Below are positions 46,003-55,670 of a stretch of 64,000 bases of DNA, in pieces (within the stretch, counting starts at the first letter, position 1; each line of letters opens with the position of its first letter). Position numbers and translations under genes: made by a program. The notes under the pieces are model-generated. The model did not search any database, was not told where the DNA came from, and saw only the letters and a list, made by a program, of their open reading frames with translations. Source of the stretch: Pseudomonas syringae (GTDB lineage Bacteria > Pseudomonadota > Gammaproteobacteria > Pseudomonadales > Pseudomonadaceae); assembly GCF_021605415.1 (NCBI RefSeq), contig NZ_WKEQ01000004.1, positions 160,707 through 224,706 of the forward strand. Reading direction: 5' to 3'.

Positions 46003-47012
46003 AAATTCTGGTCACCGGCGCGGCCGGGTTCATCGGCGCCCATTGCGTGTTGCGCTTGCTGCGTGAAGGGCACGACGTGGTGGGCCTGGACAATTTCAAC
46101 GCCTATTACGACCCGCAACTCAAACACGATCGCATCGATTGGGTGCGCGAACAGGCCGGTGATTTTGCGTTAGCGACGGTTGATCTCGTGGACGCCAATG
46201 CCATCGAGGCGTTGTTTGCCACTGAACAACCTCAGGTGGTGATCCATCTCGCGGCGCAGGCCGGGGTGCGTTACTCGCTGGAAAATCCGCGGGCGTACCT
46301 GGACAGCAATCTGCACGGTTTCCTCAACATTCTGGAGAGCTGCCGCCGGCATTCGGTCGAGCACTTGATCTATGCCTCGTCCAGTTCAGTGTACGGCGCC
46401 AATCAATGCACGCCGTACTCGGTGAAGGATGGCGTCGATCATCCACTGTCACTGTACGCCGCGACCAAAAAAGCCAACGAATCGATGGCGCACAGCTACA
46501 GCCACCTGTTCGGCATTCCCTGCACCGGCCTGCGTTTTTTCACGGTGTATGGGCCTTGGGGCCGGCCGGACATGTCGCCGATCCAGTTTGCCCAGGCGAT
46601 CAGCACCGGCCAACCGCTGAAGCTGTTCAACCATGGTGAGCATCAGCGCGACTTCACCTACATCGACGACATCATTGAAAGCATCGCGCGTCTGATCGAT
46701 CTGCCGCCGCAAGCCGATCCCGCATGGGATCGCGAGCACCCGGATCCGGCCAGCAGCATGGCGCCATGGCGCCTGTTCAACATCGGCGGGCAACACCCGG
46801 TCGAGCTCAAGGCCTACGTGGCGCTGCTGGAAAAACATTTGGGTCAAGCCGCCGTGATCGAACTGCTGCCCCTGCAACCGGGCGATGTTCTCAATACGTG
46901 TGCCGACGCCAGCGATCTGGCCCAGGCCACCGGGTTCCAGCCCCGAATAACGCTGGATGACGGGCTCGGGCGCTTTGCCGCCTGGTTCCGCGATTACTAC
47001 CCCACTGCCTAA
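45999..47012 (+). CDS. NAD-dependent epimerase, probable UDP-glucuronate 4-epimerase
   Basis: A 337-residue extended SDR. The cofactor motif is VTGAAGFIGAHCVLRLL and the catalytic block SSSSVYGANQ with LYAATKKANE (Tyr-x3-Lys). FNAYYDPQLKHDR after the first strand is typical of UDP-glucuronate 4-epimerases. Coupling to ugd supports conversion of UDP-glucuronate to UDP-galacturonate for the polymer. Confidence 0.9.
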   Translation: MKILVTGAAGFIGAHCVLRLLREGHDVVGLDNFNAYYDPQLKHDRIDWVREQAGDFALATVDLVDANAIEALFATEQPQVVIHLAAQAGVRYSLENPRAYLDSNLHGFLNILESCRRHSVEHLIYASSSSVYGANQCTPYSVKDGVDHPLSLYAATKKANESMAHSYSHLFGIPCTGLRFFTVYGPWGRPDMSPIQFAQAISTGQPLKLFNHGEHQRDFTYIDDIIESIARLIDLPPQADPAWDREHPDPASSMAPWRLFNIGGQHPVELKAYVALLEKHLGQAAVIELLPLQPGDVLNTCADASDLAQATGFQPRITLDDGLGRFAAWFRDYYPTA

Positions 47013-47054
47013 CGCCTACGCGTAGTACGCGGCTGAACATCAGCGGAGGACTCC

Positions 47055-47801
47055 ATGACTGGACATGAAAGAAGCATACCGATCCAACAGCTGCGTCGTG
47101 ACAAACGCATGGATCCCGAACACCGAATGCGCCTGGACACCGCGATCCATCGGCAGGGCCATGGCTGGGTAACGGGCCGCGAAGGTGGCCGGCCCTGGAC
47201 GCTGTCGCGTACCAACCGGGTGTTCGCCTGCATCGGCGCGTTGATCATTCTGACGCTGGCTTCGCCGCTGCTGCTGGGCCTGGCTCTGATCATCAAGCTC
47301 ACCAGCCCGGGGCCGGTGCTGTTCGTGCAGAAACGCACCGGTTATCGCGGGCGCAAATTCGGCATGTTCAAGTTCCGCACCATGGTGTGCAACGCTGAAG
47401 AGTTGAAGGAGTCGCTGCGTCATCTGAACAAGCACGGCGCCGACGCCATCGATTTCAAGATCGACAAGGATCCGCGCATCACCGGCATCGGTGGTTTTCT
47501 GCGGCGCAGCAGCCTGGATGAGTTGCCCAATCTGATCAACGTCGTGATGGGCGACATGCGCCTGGTGGGCCCGCGTCCGACCTCGTTCAACGCCCATCGC
47601 TACAAGGACAATCACCTCGCACGTCTGAGCATCTACCCCGGCATGACCGGCCTGTGGCAGATCTCCGGGCGCAGCAATATCGACTTCGACCAGCGCGTTG
47701 AGTTGGATCTCAACTACATCGCCGAGCAGAGCCTTTTGCTCGATCTGAAGATTCTGTTGAAAACCCCCTTCAAAGTATTCAGCGGCCACGGAGCAAGCTA
47801 A
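47055..47801 (+). CDS. Undecaprenyl-phosphate sugar phosphotransferase (initiating sugar transferase)
   Basis: A 248-residue monotopic PHPT of the WcaJ/PglC type. One hydrophobic segment (about residues 56-80, IGALIILTLASPLLLGLAL) precedes SPGPVLFVQKRTGYRG, FKFRTM and LRRSSLDELPNLINVVMGD, then LVGPRPTS. It attaches the first sugar phosphate to undecaprenyl phosphate at the inner membrane. The N-terminal 50 residues are hydrophilic and atypical. The stop overlaps the next start by one base. Confidence 0.92.
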   Translation: MTGHERSIPIQQLRRDKRMDPEHRMRLDTAIHRQGHGWVTGREGGRPWTLSRTNRVFACIGALIILTLASPLLLGLALIIKLTSPGPVLFVQKRTGYRGRKFGMFKFRTMVCNAEELKESLRHLNKHGADAIDFKIDKDPRITGIGGFLRRSSLDELPNLINVVMGDMRLVGPRPTSFNAHRYKDNHLARLSIYPGMTGLWQISGRSNIDFDQRVELDLNYIAEQSLLLDLKILLKTPFKVFSGHGAS

Positions 47802-48448
47802 TGGACGGTTCAACGAGTAAAAGCCTGAGCATACCCAGCCCGAGCGAGTCGAACCTGACCGCCACCGTGCTTGATCTGGATCTGCGGATTCTGTTTCTGA
47901 CCGCCGCCAACCCCGGCGCCGGCACCACCACCAGCGCTTTGGCGCTGGCCAGCCAACTGGCGCAAATGAGCAGCGGCGAAGTGCTGCTGGTCGACGCCAG
48001 TCAGTCGGCCAACAACCTCAGCCAGCAACTGAACCTGAACAAGGAGCGCGGCCTGCGCGACTTGTTGTTCAACCCCGACAACCCGCCGCTGTTGCAGGAC
48101 TGCGTGGTGCAGACGTCAAGCCTGCCCTTCCACATCCTGCCCAACGGCCGGCCGATTCGTACCCTCGAACACCTGACCGCCGAACGTCTGGGCCCGCTGC
48201 TCGACCAGTTGGGCAGCCAGTATCGCTTCGTGGTGATCGACGGCGACGCGGTGTATTCCGCCGCCGACACGTTGGTGATCAGCACTCAGGTCGACGGCGT
48301 GGTGTTTGTCGTACGCGCTGAAGACACCCGTTGGGAAGTCGCCCAGGCCGCCGTGCAACGGCTGACCCAGGCCGGGGCAAAAGTGGTCGGCAGCGTCTTC
48401 AACCGACGCAAGTACTACATGCCCAAGTGGCTCTACAAAAACCTGTAA
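47801..48448 (+). CDS. CpsD/CapB-like tyrosine kinase homologue with degenerate ATP site
   Basis: A 215-residue P-loop protein of the BY-kinase/ParA fold. The Walker A region reads NPGAGTTTS at residues 37-45, so the essential lysine is replaced by Thr42. The Walker A' motif is VLLVDAS (61-67), with Ser67 for the usual Asp. Walker B-like FVVIDGD remains. The C-terminus has tyrosines (RRKYYMPKWLYKNL), the usual autophosphorylation region. It lies directly before the export genes and near a PCP protein lacking a kinase domain, so it probably replaces Wzc's kinase half, perhaps without catalysis. Confidence 0.85.
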   Translation: MDGSTSKSLSIPSPSESNLTATVLDLDLRILFLTAANPGAGTTTSALALASQLAQMSSGEVLLVDASQSANNLSQQLNLNKERGLRDLLFNPDNPPLLQDCVVQTSSLPFHILPNGRPIRTLEHLTAERLGPLLDQLGSQYRFVVIDGDAVYSAADTLVISTQVDGVVFVVRAEDTRWEVAQAAVQRLTQAGAKVVGSVFNRRKYYMPKWLYKNL

Positions 48449-48472
48449 GCAACAACCGCAAAGGATGACGCC

Positions 48473-49498
48473 ATGAACGCCAAAATGCTTGTCCTGCTGT
48501 TGCTGCTGCTTGCGGGTTGCTCCAGCACTTCCGACACCCAGAACATGCCGGTGAATATTCTCACCGCCGCGCCGGCCAACGCCCAGGCGACCGATATGCC
48601 GAAGATCGAGCAGACCCTGCGTCCGCAGGATGTGCTCGATGTGATCTTCCATATCAGCACCAGCGGTTCGGATGCCTACCGCGTACAGTCCGGTGACCAG
48701 ATCGGCCTGAATTTCACCGCCGCCAGCCAGCTCAACGGCAATCAACTGGTGCTGCCCGACGGTACCATCGAACTGCCAGGTGCCAACACGTCGGTGAAAA
48801 TCGCCGGGCTGACCAGCGAGCAGGCGCGCGAAGAAATCCAGCGTGCGTATCAGCGCAAACAGCTGTTCCAGCCCAATCGCAACCAACTGACCGTGCAGAT
48901 CATCAGTCCGCTGAGTAACGAGCAAAACCTCAAGAGTTCACTCAATCACCCGGCCACCGGGATGAGCCGCGAGATCACCGTCGGCACCGACGGCTACGCG
49001 AGTTTTCCGGAGATCGGCGCCGTGCCGCTGCAAGGCATGACCGTCAATCAACTGGAAGCGTTCCTCAACAAGAGGTACGCGCAACTGCCGGGCCGCATGA
49101 CCGTCGACGTGCTGCTCAAGTCCACCGCCGGCAACGAAATTTATGTGCTGGGCGAAGTCGGCCAACCGGGTTCCTACCCGATCCGTCGGCCGGTGTCGGT
49201 ACTTGAAGCGCTGACCCTGGCACGCGGCACCAACGTCAAGGCGCGCCTGGATTCGGTGGTGATCATGCGCCGCAACGGCAATCAAGTGCAGGCCGTGCGT
49301 TATGACGTCGAGAAGGCGTTGTCCGGCGATGCGCCGCAAATCGCTTACCTGCAACCCGACGACATGCTCTACGTGCCGAAGACCAAACTGGCCAGCGCCG
49401 GCGAGCTCGCACGGCAATTGGCGGACGTGGTGTTGTTCCAGGGCGTCGGGTTCAGCTTCGGCTACCGCGTCGACAACAAAGACAGCGACAGCAACTAA
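48473..49498 (+). CDS. Polysaccharide export lipoprotein, Wza-like
   Basis: A 341-residue outer-membrane lipoprotein. The lipobox is LLAGC (Cys about residue 15). A poly-export domain follows (LRPQDVLDVIFHI, GLNFTAASQLNG, LPDGTIELPG), and an SLBB-like repeat is seen in NEIYVLGEVGQPGSYPI with LEALTLARGT. It should form the channel for the polymer through the outer membrane. AAAGGA precedes the ATG. The PCP gene follows 18 nt later. Confidence 0.9.
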   Translation: MNAKMLVLLLLLLAGCSSTSDTQNMPVNILTAAPANAQATDMPKIEQTLRPQDVLDVIFHISTSGSDAYRVQSGDQIGLNFTAASQLNGNQLVLPDGTIELPGANTSVKIAGLTSEQAREEIQRAYQRKQLFQPNRNQLTVQIISPLSNEQNLKSSLNHPATGMSREITVGTDGYASFPEIGAVPLQGMTVNQLEAFLNKRYAQLPGRMTVDVLLKSTAGNEIYVLGEVGQPGSYPIRRPVSVLEALTLARGTNVKARLDSVVIMRRNGNQVQAVRYDVEKALSGDAPQIAYLQPDDMLYVPKTKLASAGELARQLADVVLFQGVGFSFGYRVDNKDSDSN

Positions 49499-49516
49499 CG
49501 CTTGGGGAACTTGATC

Positions 49517-51109
49517 ATGAATCCAAAGGAAAATTATCTGCATGAGTTCTTCAGGATCTTCTTCGCCAACAAGCAACTGGTGAAGCGCGTCTTCCTGATC
49601 TTTGCAGTCATCGCCCTGGTACTGCCGCTGGTGCTCAAACAGAGCTTCGATATCACCGCTCAGGTGATCGTGCAGTCGAAAAAACTCTCTCAGGGCGATG
49701 CGACCACCTCGCTCAATCAGGAGAACGCCACCTTCATTCCGCCGTCACTGGCGGACATGGAAACCGAGAGCAATATCCTCCGCTCGCCAGGGCTGATCCG
49801 TCAGACCATCAGCGAACTGCGGGAAAACGGTGACTACACGCCGGCCCCGGGGGTGTTCAACAAACTGGTAAGCGAGCCATTCAAGCGTTATGTCAGCACG
49901 CCGCTGCGTGAATACGTGATCAATCCGCTGCGCAGCGCCATGGGCATGGAAACCGATCCGGTACGCGACACAGCGCTCGACGGCTTGACTCAGCAAGCCA
50001 TCGACAGCCTGAAGATCGAAACCCTGCCTGGCTCAAACGTGATCTCGATCACCTACAGCTTCCCGGATCCGACCCAAGGCACCACCTTCGTCAACGCGTT
50101 GCTGCAGAACTATTTGGTCAGCCGCCAGGCGTTGCAGTCGATCGACTTGCCGCAGTCGTTCTACGAATCCAAGAAGCACTTGTATCAGGTGCGTCTGGAT
50201 GGTCTGGAAGGCGGTCGTCAGGCGCTGCTGGAGGCGGTGGGCGCATCCGATCCGAAAGAAGAAATCACCTTCCGCCTCAACGCGATCAACACCGAGGAGC
50301 AAGCGCTGAACCTGTATCGCGATCGTCTGCTGCAAAGCCAACGCTGGCTCGAATACCTGAAAACCAGCCTGGCCGCCGCGCGCGATTCCAAGCTCAATGA
50401 CTACACCTTCCCCTACACCTTCACCACCACGGTCGACAACGTGGCGTTCGAAGACCGGGAAATCAAACAGCTCGGCGAGCAACTGACCAGCCAGGTCAGC
50501 CGCTACATGAACGATTTGGCGATTTTCCAGGCTGGCAGTGAACCCATGCTGCTGACCCGCGAGCAGATTTCCCGCACCCGCCAGCAGTTTCTAAAAGTGG
50601 TCGCCAACCGCATCCAGGAACGCACCAACGACTTGGCGGTGGTCAAGCAGGTAATCGATCAGAAAACCGCGCGCATCGCCGAATTCAAAAGCCGTATCCA
50701 CGAGTTGCAGCAAACCCAAAGCAAGCTGCGGCAGATGGACACCGAAATCGATGCATTGCACGCAGCGTTCTCGACCTACGCCCAGCGTTTTGCCGAGAGC
50801 AGCGCCACCAGCTCGCTGAACGACGACCTGTCCAACGCCCGCATCTTGAGCCCGCCGTTCGAGCCATCCGAAGCGGCGTTTCCGAAACCGATGTTGATCA
50901 TTCCGTTCGGTCTGTTCACCGGTCTGTTGCTGGCGATCGCCCTGGTTTACGTGCGTGAGTTCTTCGACCATCGCTTCAAACACCCGGCGCAAATCAGCCG
51001 TGAGCTGGGCTTGCCGGTGCTGTTGGTCATCAACGAACAGGACGTACTGCCGAACAATCCGTACAAGAGCTGGGGCATGCCACGCCTCGTGCATTGGGTG
51101 CGCAATTGA
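49517..51109 (+). CDS. Polysaccharide co-polymerase, Wzc-like without kinase domain
   Basis: A 530-residue protein with an N-terminal membrane segment (about residues 24-42), a large periplasmic coiled-coil-rich region including NVISITYSFPDPTQGTTFV, and a second membrane segment near residue 465 (LIIPFGLFTGLLLAIALVY). Only about 45 cytoplasmic residues follow, so the tyrosine kinase domain of Wzc is missing and is represented by the separate CpsD-like protein. The ATG at 49517 was preferred to a TTG at 49502. It sets chain length and links Wzy to export. Confidence 0.88.
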   Translation: MNPKENYLHEFFRIFFANKQLVKRVFLIFAVIALVLPLVLKQSFDITAQVIVQSKKLSQGDATTSLNQENATFIPPSLADMETESNILRSPGLIRQTISELRENGDYTPAPGVFNKLVSEPFKRYVSTPLREYVINPLRSAMGMETDPVRDTALDGLTQQAIDSLKIETLPGSNVISITYSFPDPTQGTTFVNALLQNYLVSRQALQSIDLPQSFYESKKHLYQVRLDGLEGGRQALLEAVGASDPKEEITFRLNAINTEEQALNLYRDRLLQSQRWLEYLKTSLAAARDSKLNDYTFPYTFTTTVDNVAFEDREIKQLGEQLTSQVSRYMNDLAIFQAGSEPMLLTREQISRTRQQFLKVVANRIQERTNDLAVVKQVIDQKTARIAEFKSRIHELQQTQSKLRQMDTEIDALHAAFSTYAQRFAESSATSSLNDDLSNARILSPPFEPSEAAFPKPMLIIPFGLFTGLLLAIALVYVREFFDHRFKHPAQISRELGLPVLLVINEQDVLPNNPYKSWGMPRLVHWVRN

Positions 51110-52200
51110 ACACGCCGTCCACTTCGAATCCTGCGCTGCCGATCATTCATTTGCTCAGCAGCGGCGGGTTCTATGGCGCCGAGCGCATGTTGCTCGACCA
51201 TTGCCTGGCGACGCCGGGGCAGCATCAAGTGCTGTTCCTCGACGCACCACAGGCGTTGATCGCGCGCTTTCGTGAAGCCGGGGTGGACGCGCACGGTTGC
51301 GCGGGCCTGGGTGGGTTGCTGCGGCATTTGCGTCAGCGCCGCAGCGAGCGTCCACTGATCAATACGCACAATTTCAAAGGCCTGCTGTTCGGCTGGGCAG
51401 GCGCAACCTTGTTGAGCCTGCCGCTGGTCATCACCCAGCATGGTTTTACGCCGCGCAGCCGCAAGCAGAAGTTCTACACCTGGCTGAGTTTGCAACTGTG
51501 CCGCACCGCGTCGGTGGATCGAGTGGTCTGCGTGGCCGAGAGCATTGCTGTCCTGCACCGTCAGGCCAGCGTACGCGCGGAAAAACTGCAAGTGATCCCC
51601 AACGGCTTGCCCGCCGCCGGTCCTCAATCGCCACCTGCCGCCGACCGTCAGCGTTGGCTGGCCGGTTACGTCGGACGCCTGAGCAGCGAGAAAGGCCCGG
51701 ATCTGTTTCTCGATGCACTGATTCCGTTGTGTCACCGCCATCCGCAACTCGATGCGGTGATGCTCGGCGACGGCCCGGAAGCCGAGATGTTGCAGGCACG
51801 GATTGATGCCGAAGGTTTGCGGCAACGCATTCGTCTGCCGGGGTATCAGACCGACATGCAACCGTGGTGGCGGCAACTCGATGCGTTGGTCATCAGCTCG
51901 CGCACCGAGGGTACGCCGATGATTTTGCTCGAAGCCATGCAAACGGGGGTTCCGGTGGTGGCGTTTGCGGTCGGCGGGATCCCCGATGTGTTGCAGGATC
52001 GCCACAACGGTCTGCTCGCGGCGCCAACCGACTGCGCCGCTCTGGCACAACAGATCGACACCTTGTTGACCGAACCGAAACTGGCCCGGCAGCTGCGCGA
52101 CAACGCAAAACGCACGCAACAGGATCGCTACGACCTCAAGGCCCTGGCCGAACGCTGGTCGCAGCTTTATACCCGCACGGCACGGGAGGCACGCGCATGA
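51106..52200 (+). CDS. Glycosyltransferase family 4 protein
   Basis: A 364-residue GT-B glycosyltransferase. The N-terminal half has HLLSSGGFYGAERML, and the C-terminal donor domain has AGYVGRLSSEKGPDLFLDA, MLGDGPEAEML and the EGTPMILLEAMQTGVPVVA block with the E-x7-E motif. The start is a TTG at 51106 that overlaps the previous stop (TTGA), since no ATG or GTG lies in frame nearby. It adds one sugar to the lipid-linked repeat unit. The donor is unknown. Confidence 0.88.
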   Translation: MNTPSTSNPALPIIHLLSSGGFYGAERMLLDHCLATPGQHQVLFLDAPQALIARFREAGVDAHGCAGLGGLLRHLRQRRSERPLINTHNFKGLLFGWAGATLLSLPLVITQHGFTPRSRKQKFYTWLSLQLCRTASVDRVVCVAESIAVLHRQASVRAEKLQVIPNGLPAAGPQSPPAADRQRWLAGYVGRLSSEKGPDLFLDALIPLCHRHPQLDAVMLGDGPEAEMLQARIDAEGLRQRIRLPGYQTDMQPWWRQLDALVISSRTEGTPMILLEAMQTGVPVVAFAVGGIPDVLQDRHNGLLAAPTDCAALAQQIDTLLTEPKLARQLRDNAKRTQQDRYDLKALAERWSQLYTRTAREARA

Positions 52201-53564
52201 TTTTCCCGCTCTCGATCGTCAGTTTGTTTGGTCTGGTCTGTATCGCTTTGCTGGCCAGCCCTTATCCGTTTCTGGCGCCGGGCGCGGTGCTCGGCCTGGC
52301 AGGTTTTGCGCTGCTCTATCGCAAACCGACCTGGGGCTTGCTCGGCATCGCCGCGCTGGTGCCGTTCGAAGGCTTTTTCAAGGACAGTTCGCTGTCGGGC
52401 AGCAAATTCATCGGCGCCTCGCTGGCGCTGATCCTGATGCTGCAACTGGCAATGCACCAGATTCCGTCAGAACGCCTGCGCAGCAATATCTGGCGCTACC
52501 TGATCGGCTTCATGGCGCTGTACCTGCTGAGCACGTTGACCACCGACAACATGGGGATGTCGATGGGTCACCTGCGCGAACTCAGCGTGGGCCTGGTGCT
52601 GTTTGTCATCACCCTGTTGATCGGCCGTGAGCTGAACCTCGACCTGTTCGCCCGGTTCGTCACGCTGGGGGTCAGTGCGACCTGCGCGATGGCGATGTTC
52701 TCCAGCAAATTCCAGGATCAGGGCCGCGCCTCCGGCCTGCTCGAAGACCCCAACGCGTTCGCTCTGTTGATCGCTTTCGCCGTTCCGCTGGCGTTGTTGC
52801 TGGTGGTTCGCGGCCCGAACCTGTTGCACCGGTTGTTCTGGGGCGCCTGCTGCCTCTTGTTGCTTGGCGGCATGACCAAGACGGAATCACGTTCCGGGCT
52901 GGTGGTGCTGGCCTTGAGTCTGGCCATCGGCACCTGGCACTACCGCGCGCATCTGGGTCGAATCCGGCCGCAGCACCTGGGCTTTGCCATGCTCGGCGCG
53001 GTCATCATCATTCCACTGGCAATCTCGGTGATGCCGGCCGGCTATCTGGCGCGCATCCAGTCGTTGAGTATTTTGAGCGCCGGTGCCAAGGCCCAGGATG
53101 AATCACTCGGCCGGCGCGCCTCGTACATCGTGGTCGGCAGCCAGATAATCCGCGAACACCCCGTGCTCGGTTCCGGCCCCGGCACCTTTCCGCTGCACTA
53201 CGCCCCCACCGGTTACGCCAAACAGTTTTCGGCCAACCGCAAGATCGGCGACCTGTACCGTCGCGCCCACAACACCTACCTGGAAATCTTCAGCGAACTG
53301 GGAATTCCCGCCGGCCTGTTGTTCGTCGGCATGCTCGGCCTTGGCCTCTATAACCTGCTGCGTGCACGGGCGGCGTGGATGCAGCGGCACGAATGGACGC
53401 AGGCTGATCTGGTGACTCACGTCGGCATGAGTTTTCTGTCGCTGGCGTTGTTTTTGATGTTCCTCAGTGCCCCCAACCATAAATACCTGTGGATCATGCT
53501 CGCGCTGACCAGCGTTTTGCGCCTGAAAGCCGAGCAAACCCCATTGCCGGAGGTTAAGCCATGA
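52197..53564 (+). CDS. O-antigen ligase/polymerase family protein (Wzy-like)
   Basis: A 455-residue inner-membrane protein with about ten to twelve membrane segments. The Wzy_C type periplasmic loop contains GSGPGTFPLHY and RRAHNTYLEIFSELGIPAG, matching the conserved H-N-x-Y-L-E signature of polymerases and ligases. In this locus it most likely polymerises the repeat units. The ATG at 52197 has GGGAGG upstream and overlaps the previous gene by 4 nt. Confidence 0.9.
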   Translation: MIFPLSIVSLFGLVCIALLASPYPFLAPGAVLGLAGFALLYRKPTWGLLGIAALVPFEGFFKDSSLSGSKFIGASLALILMLQLAMHQIPSERLRSNIWRYLIGFMALYLLSTLTTDNMGMSMGHLRELSVGLVLFVITLLIGRELNLDLFARFVTLGVSATCAMAMFSSKFQDQGRASGLLEDPNAFALLIAFAVPLALLLVVRGPNLLHRLFWGACCLLLLGGMTKTESRSGLVVLALSLAIGTWHYRAHLGRIRPQHLGFAMLGAVIIIPLAISVMPAGYLARIQSLSILSAGAKAQDESLGRRASYIVVGSQIIREHPVLGSGPGTFPLHYAPTGYAKQFSANRKIGDLYRRAHNTYLEIFSELGIPAGLLFVGMLGLGLYNLLRARAAWMQRHEWTQADLVTHVGMSFLSLALFLMFLSAPNHKYLWIMLALTSVLRLKAEQTPLPEVKP

Positions 53565-54529
53565 GCCGGATCAGTATCGTCATCCCGATGTTCAACGAAG
53601 CCCGGCATATCGGCCGCACGTTGTTGTCGGCCCAAAAAGCCGCGCATGCCGCCGACCTTGAGTGCGAGCTGATCGTGGTCGACAACGGTTCAACCGATCA
53701 GGGCCCCTACATCGCCCGCCAGTTCGGCGCCCAGGTGCTGGTGCAACCGGGCGTGCACATCGGCGCCTTGCGTAATCTTGGCGCGGCCGTCGCGCGTGGC
53801 GAATGGCTGGCGTTTATCGATGCCGATGTCGAAATGCCGGAAAACTGGCTGGTGACGCTGATTGAGCTGGAAAGCGAGGGCAAGGCCGATGTGTTCGGCC
53901 TCGATCTGCACACACCCGCCCAAGCGCCGTGGTACGCCACGGCTTGGCAGCGTCGTACCTTGCAACCGCTGACTCACCGCTCGCACGCGGTGGAATGGCT
54001 GCCCAGTTCCAACCTGCTGATGCGCCGACGCTGGTTCGACGCCGTTGGCGGTTTCAATGAAAGCCTGCGCACCGGCGAAGACAAGGAATTCACCTTGCGC
54101 CTGCACAAACAGGGCGCGCGCATATTGTCGGTCAATGACCTCAAGGCATTGCATTGGGGCTATGAAATGAACTGGAACGAGTGGATGGGGAAGGAGATGT
54201 GGCGCCAGAGCAGCCATGTGCAACTGCTGCGCACTCATGGCTTGAGCATACGCCTGCTGCGTTTTCCGGCGCTGTCGATCGTGGTATGGCTACTGGACTT
54301 TCTGGCGATCTCGGCGCTGCTCGATGGCTTCCCGCATCACGCGGCAGCGATGGTGATGATCACCCTGCTGCCGGGCCTGGTGCTGAGCGTGCGACAGAGC
54401 ATCAAGCATCGTAATCCCGGATTGACCTTGCAACTGTGGGGCCTGCATCAGTTGCGTCTGCACCTGGCGGGTGCCGCGCTCATACTCAGCGTGTGTAACC
54501 GGAACGCCAGGAGGCCTGCCCGTGGCTGA
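53561..54529 (+). CDS. Glycosyltransferase family 2 protein
   Basis: A 322-residue GT-A glycosyltransferase. The N-terminal IVIPMFNEARHIGRTL, the VDNGSTDQG loop, and the metal motif AFIDADVEMPENW are present, and TGEDKEFTLRL is the acceptor-side ED motif. The C-terminal 90 residues contain two membrane segments. It overlaps the Wzy gene by 4 nt. The sugar is unknown. Confidence 0.9.
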   Translation: MSRISIVIPMFNEARHIGRTLLSAQKAAHAADLECELIVVDNGSTDQGPYIARQFGAQVLVQPGVHIGALRNLGAAVARGEWLAFIDADVEMPENWLVTLIELESEGKADVFGLDLHTPAQAPWYATAWQRRTLQPLTHRSHAVEWLPSSNLLMRRRWFDAVGGFNESLRTGEDKEFTLRLHKQGARILSVNDLKALHWGYEMNWNEWMGKEMWRQSSHVQLLRTHGLSIRLLRFPALSIVVWLLDFLAISALLDGFPHHAAAMVMITLLPGLVLSVRQSIKHRNPGLTLQLWGLHQLRLHLAGAALILSVCNRNARRPARG

Positions 54530-55658
54530 ATTCATTTTCTGGACGTGCCTGTTATTGCCGGTGTACGCCTACGTCGGCTACCCACTGCTGCTGACGTTGC
54601 TGGCGCCGTTGTTTCCTGCCTCACGTCACGTTCCGGCAGCGCCGCTGAACATCAGCATCGTGATCGCCGCGCACAACGAGGCGCGGCACATCGAGCACAA
54701 ACTGCGCACGCTGCTCGCCCAGGACTATCAGCCGGCCACGCTGCAAATCATTCTCGCCAGCGACGGCTCGACCGACGACACCGTGGCGTGCGCGCGCAAG
54801 GTCGATGATCCGCGCATCACCATTCTCGACCTGCCGCGCCAAGGCAAAGCCGCCACCCTCAATGCGGGTGTCGCCCTGAGCACGGGCGACATTCTGGTGT
54901 TCACCGATGCCGATAATCAATGGTCGCGCGAAACCCTCGGCTACCTGCTTGCGCCGCTGAGTGATCCGCAGGTCGGCGCCTGCGCCGGGCACATGGTGAT
55001 TCCCGTCACCGGCGGCGGTTTGAGCGTCGGCGACAGTCTCTATCGGCACTACGAAGGCTGGCTGCGCCTCGTCGAAAACCGTACCGGTTGCATGGTGTCC
55101 GCCGACGGCGCCCTGCTGGCTCTGCGCCGCGAGTTGTTCCAGCACGTTCCCGCCGAGGTCAACGATGACTTCTTCGTCAGCACCTGCGCGCCGGTGGCGT
55201 TCAAACGCATCGTCTACGTGCCCGAGGCGCAAGTGATCGATCACGGCGTCGACGAAGCCGACAAGCAGTTCCGTCGCCGTCAGCGCGTCACCGTTGGCGG
55301 CCTGCAAAGCCTGGCTCAGCGCCGTGAACTGCTCAACCCGCTCAAGCATGGCCTGTACGCGATTGCGCTGATCAGCCACAAGCTGATCCGGCGTCTGGCG
55401 CCGATTCTCTTGCTGCCATTGCTGCTGAGCAATTTCTGGTTGTGGGAAGAACACGGCTTCTATCGCCTGAGCCTGATCGCGCAATTGCTCGGCTACGCGA
55501 TTGCGATTGCCGGACTGCTGGATTCGCAACACCGCTTGCCCAAACCGTTCCGCCTCGCGGCGTTCCTGCTGGTGACACTGGCGGGAATGAGCATCGGCCT
55601 GTGGCAGTTTTTGCGCGGCCAGCGTTATGCCCAGTGGAACCCTGAACAAAACCGTTGA
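54522..55658 (+). CDS. Membrane glycosyltransferase family 2 protein
   Basis: A 378-residue processive-type GT2. One N-terminal membrane segment is followed by the catalytic domain with IVIAAHNEARHIEHK, ASDGSTDDT, VFTDADNQW and VNDDFFVST, then the QFRRRQRVTVGG motif (Q/RxxRW-like) and several C-terminal membrane segments. The start is GTG at 54522, supported by AGGAGG seven nt upstream, and overlaps the previous gene by 8 nt. The architecture resembles hyaluronan- or chitin-synthase-like enzymes. Confidence 0.89.
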   Translation: MAEFIFWTCLLLPVYAYVGYPLLLTLLAPLFPASRHVPAAPLNISIVIAAHNEARHIEHKLRTLLAQDYQPATLQIILASDGSTDDTVACARKVDDPRITILDLPRQGKAATLNAGVALSTGDILVFTDADNQWSRETLGYLLAPLSDPQVGACAGHMVIPVTGGGLSVGDSLYRHYEGWLRLVENRTGCMVSADGALLALRRELFQHVPAEVNDDFFVSTCAPVAFKRIVYVPEAQVIDHGVDEADKQFRRRQRVTVGGLQSLAQRRELLNPLKHGLYAIALISHKLIRRLAPILLLPLLLSNFWLWEEHGFYRLSLIAQLLGYAIAIAGLLDSQHRLPKPFRLAAFLLVTLAGMSIGLWQFLRGQRYAQWNPEQNR

Positions 55659-55670
55659 GAGGACAGTGCC

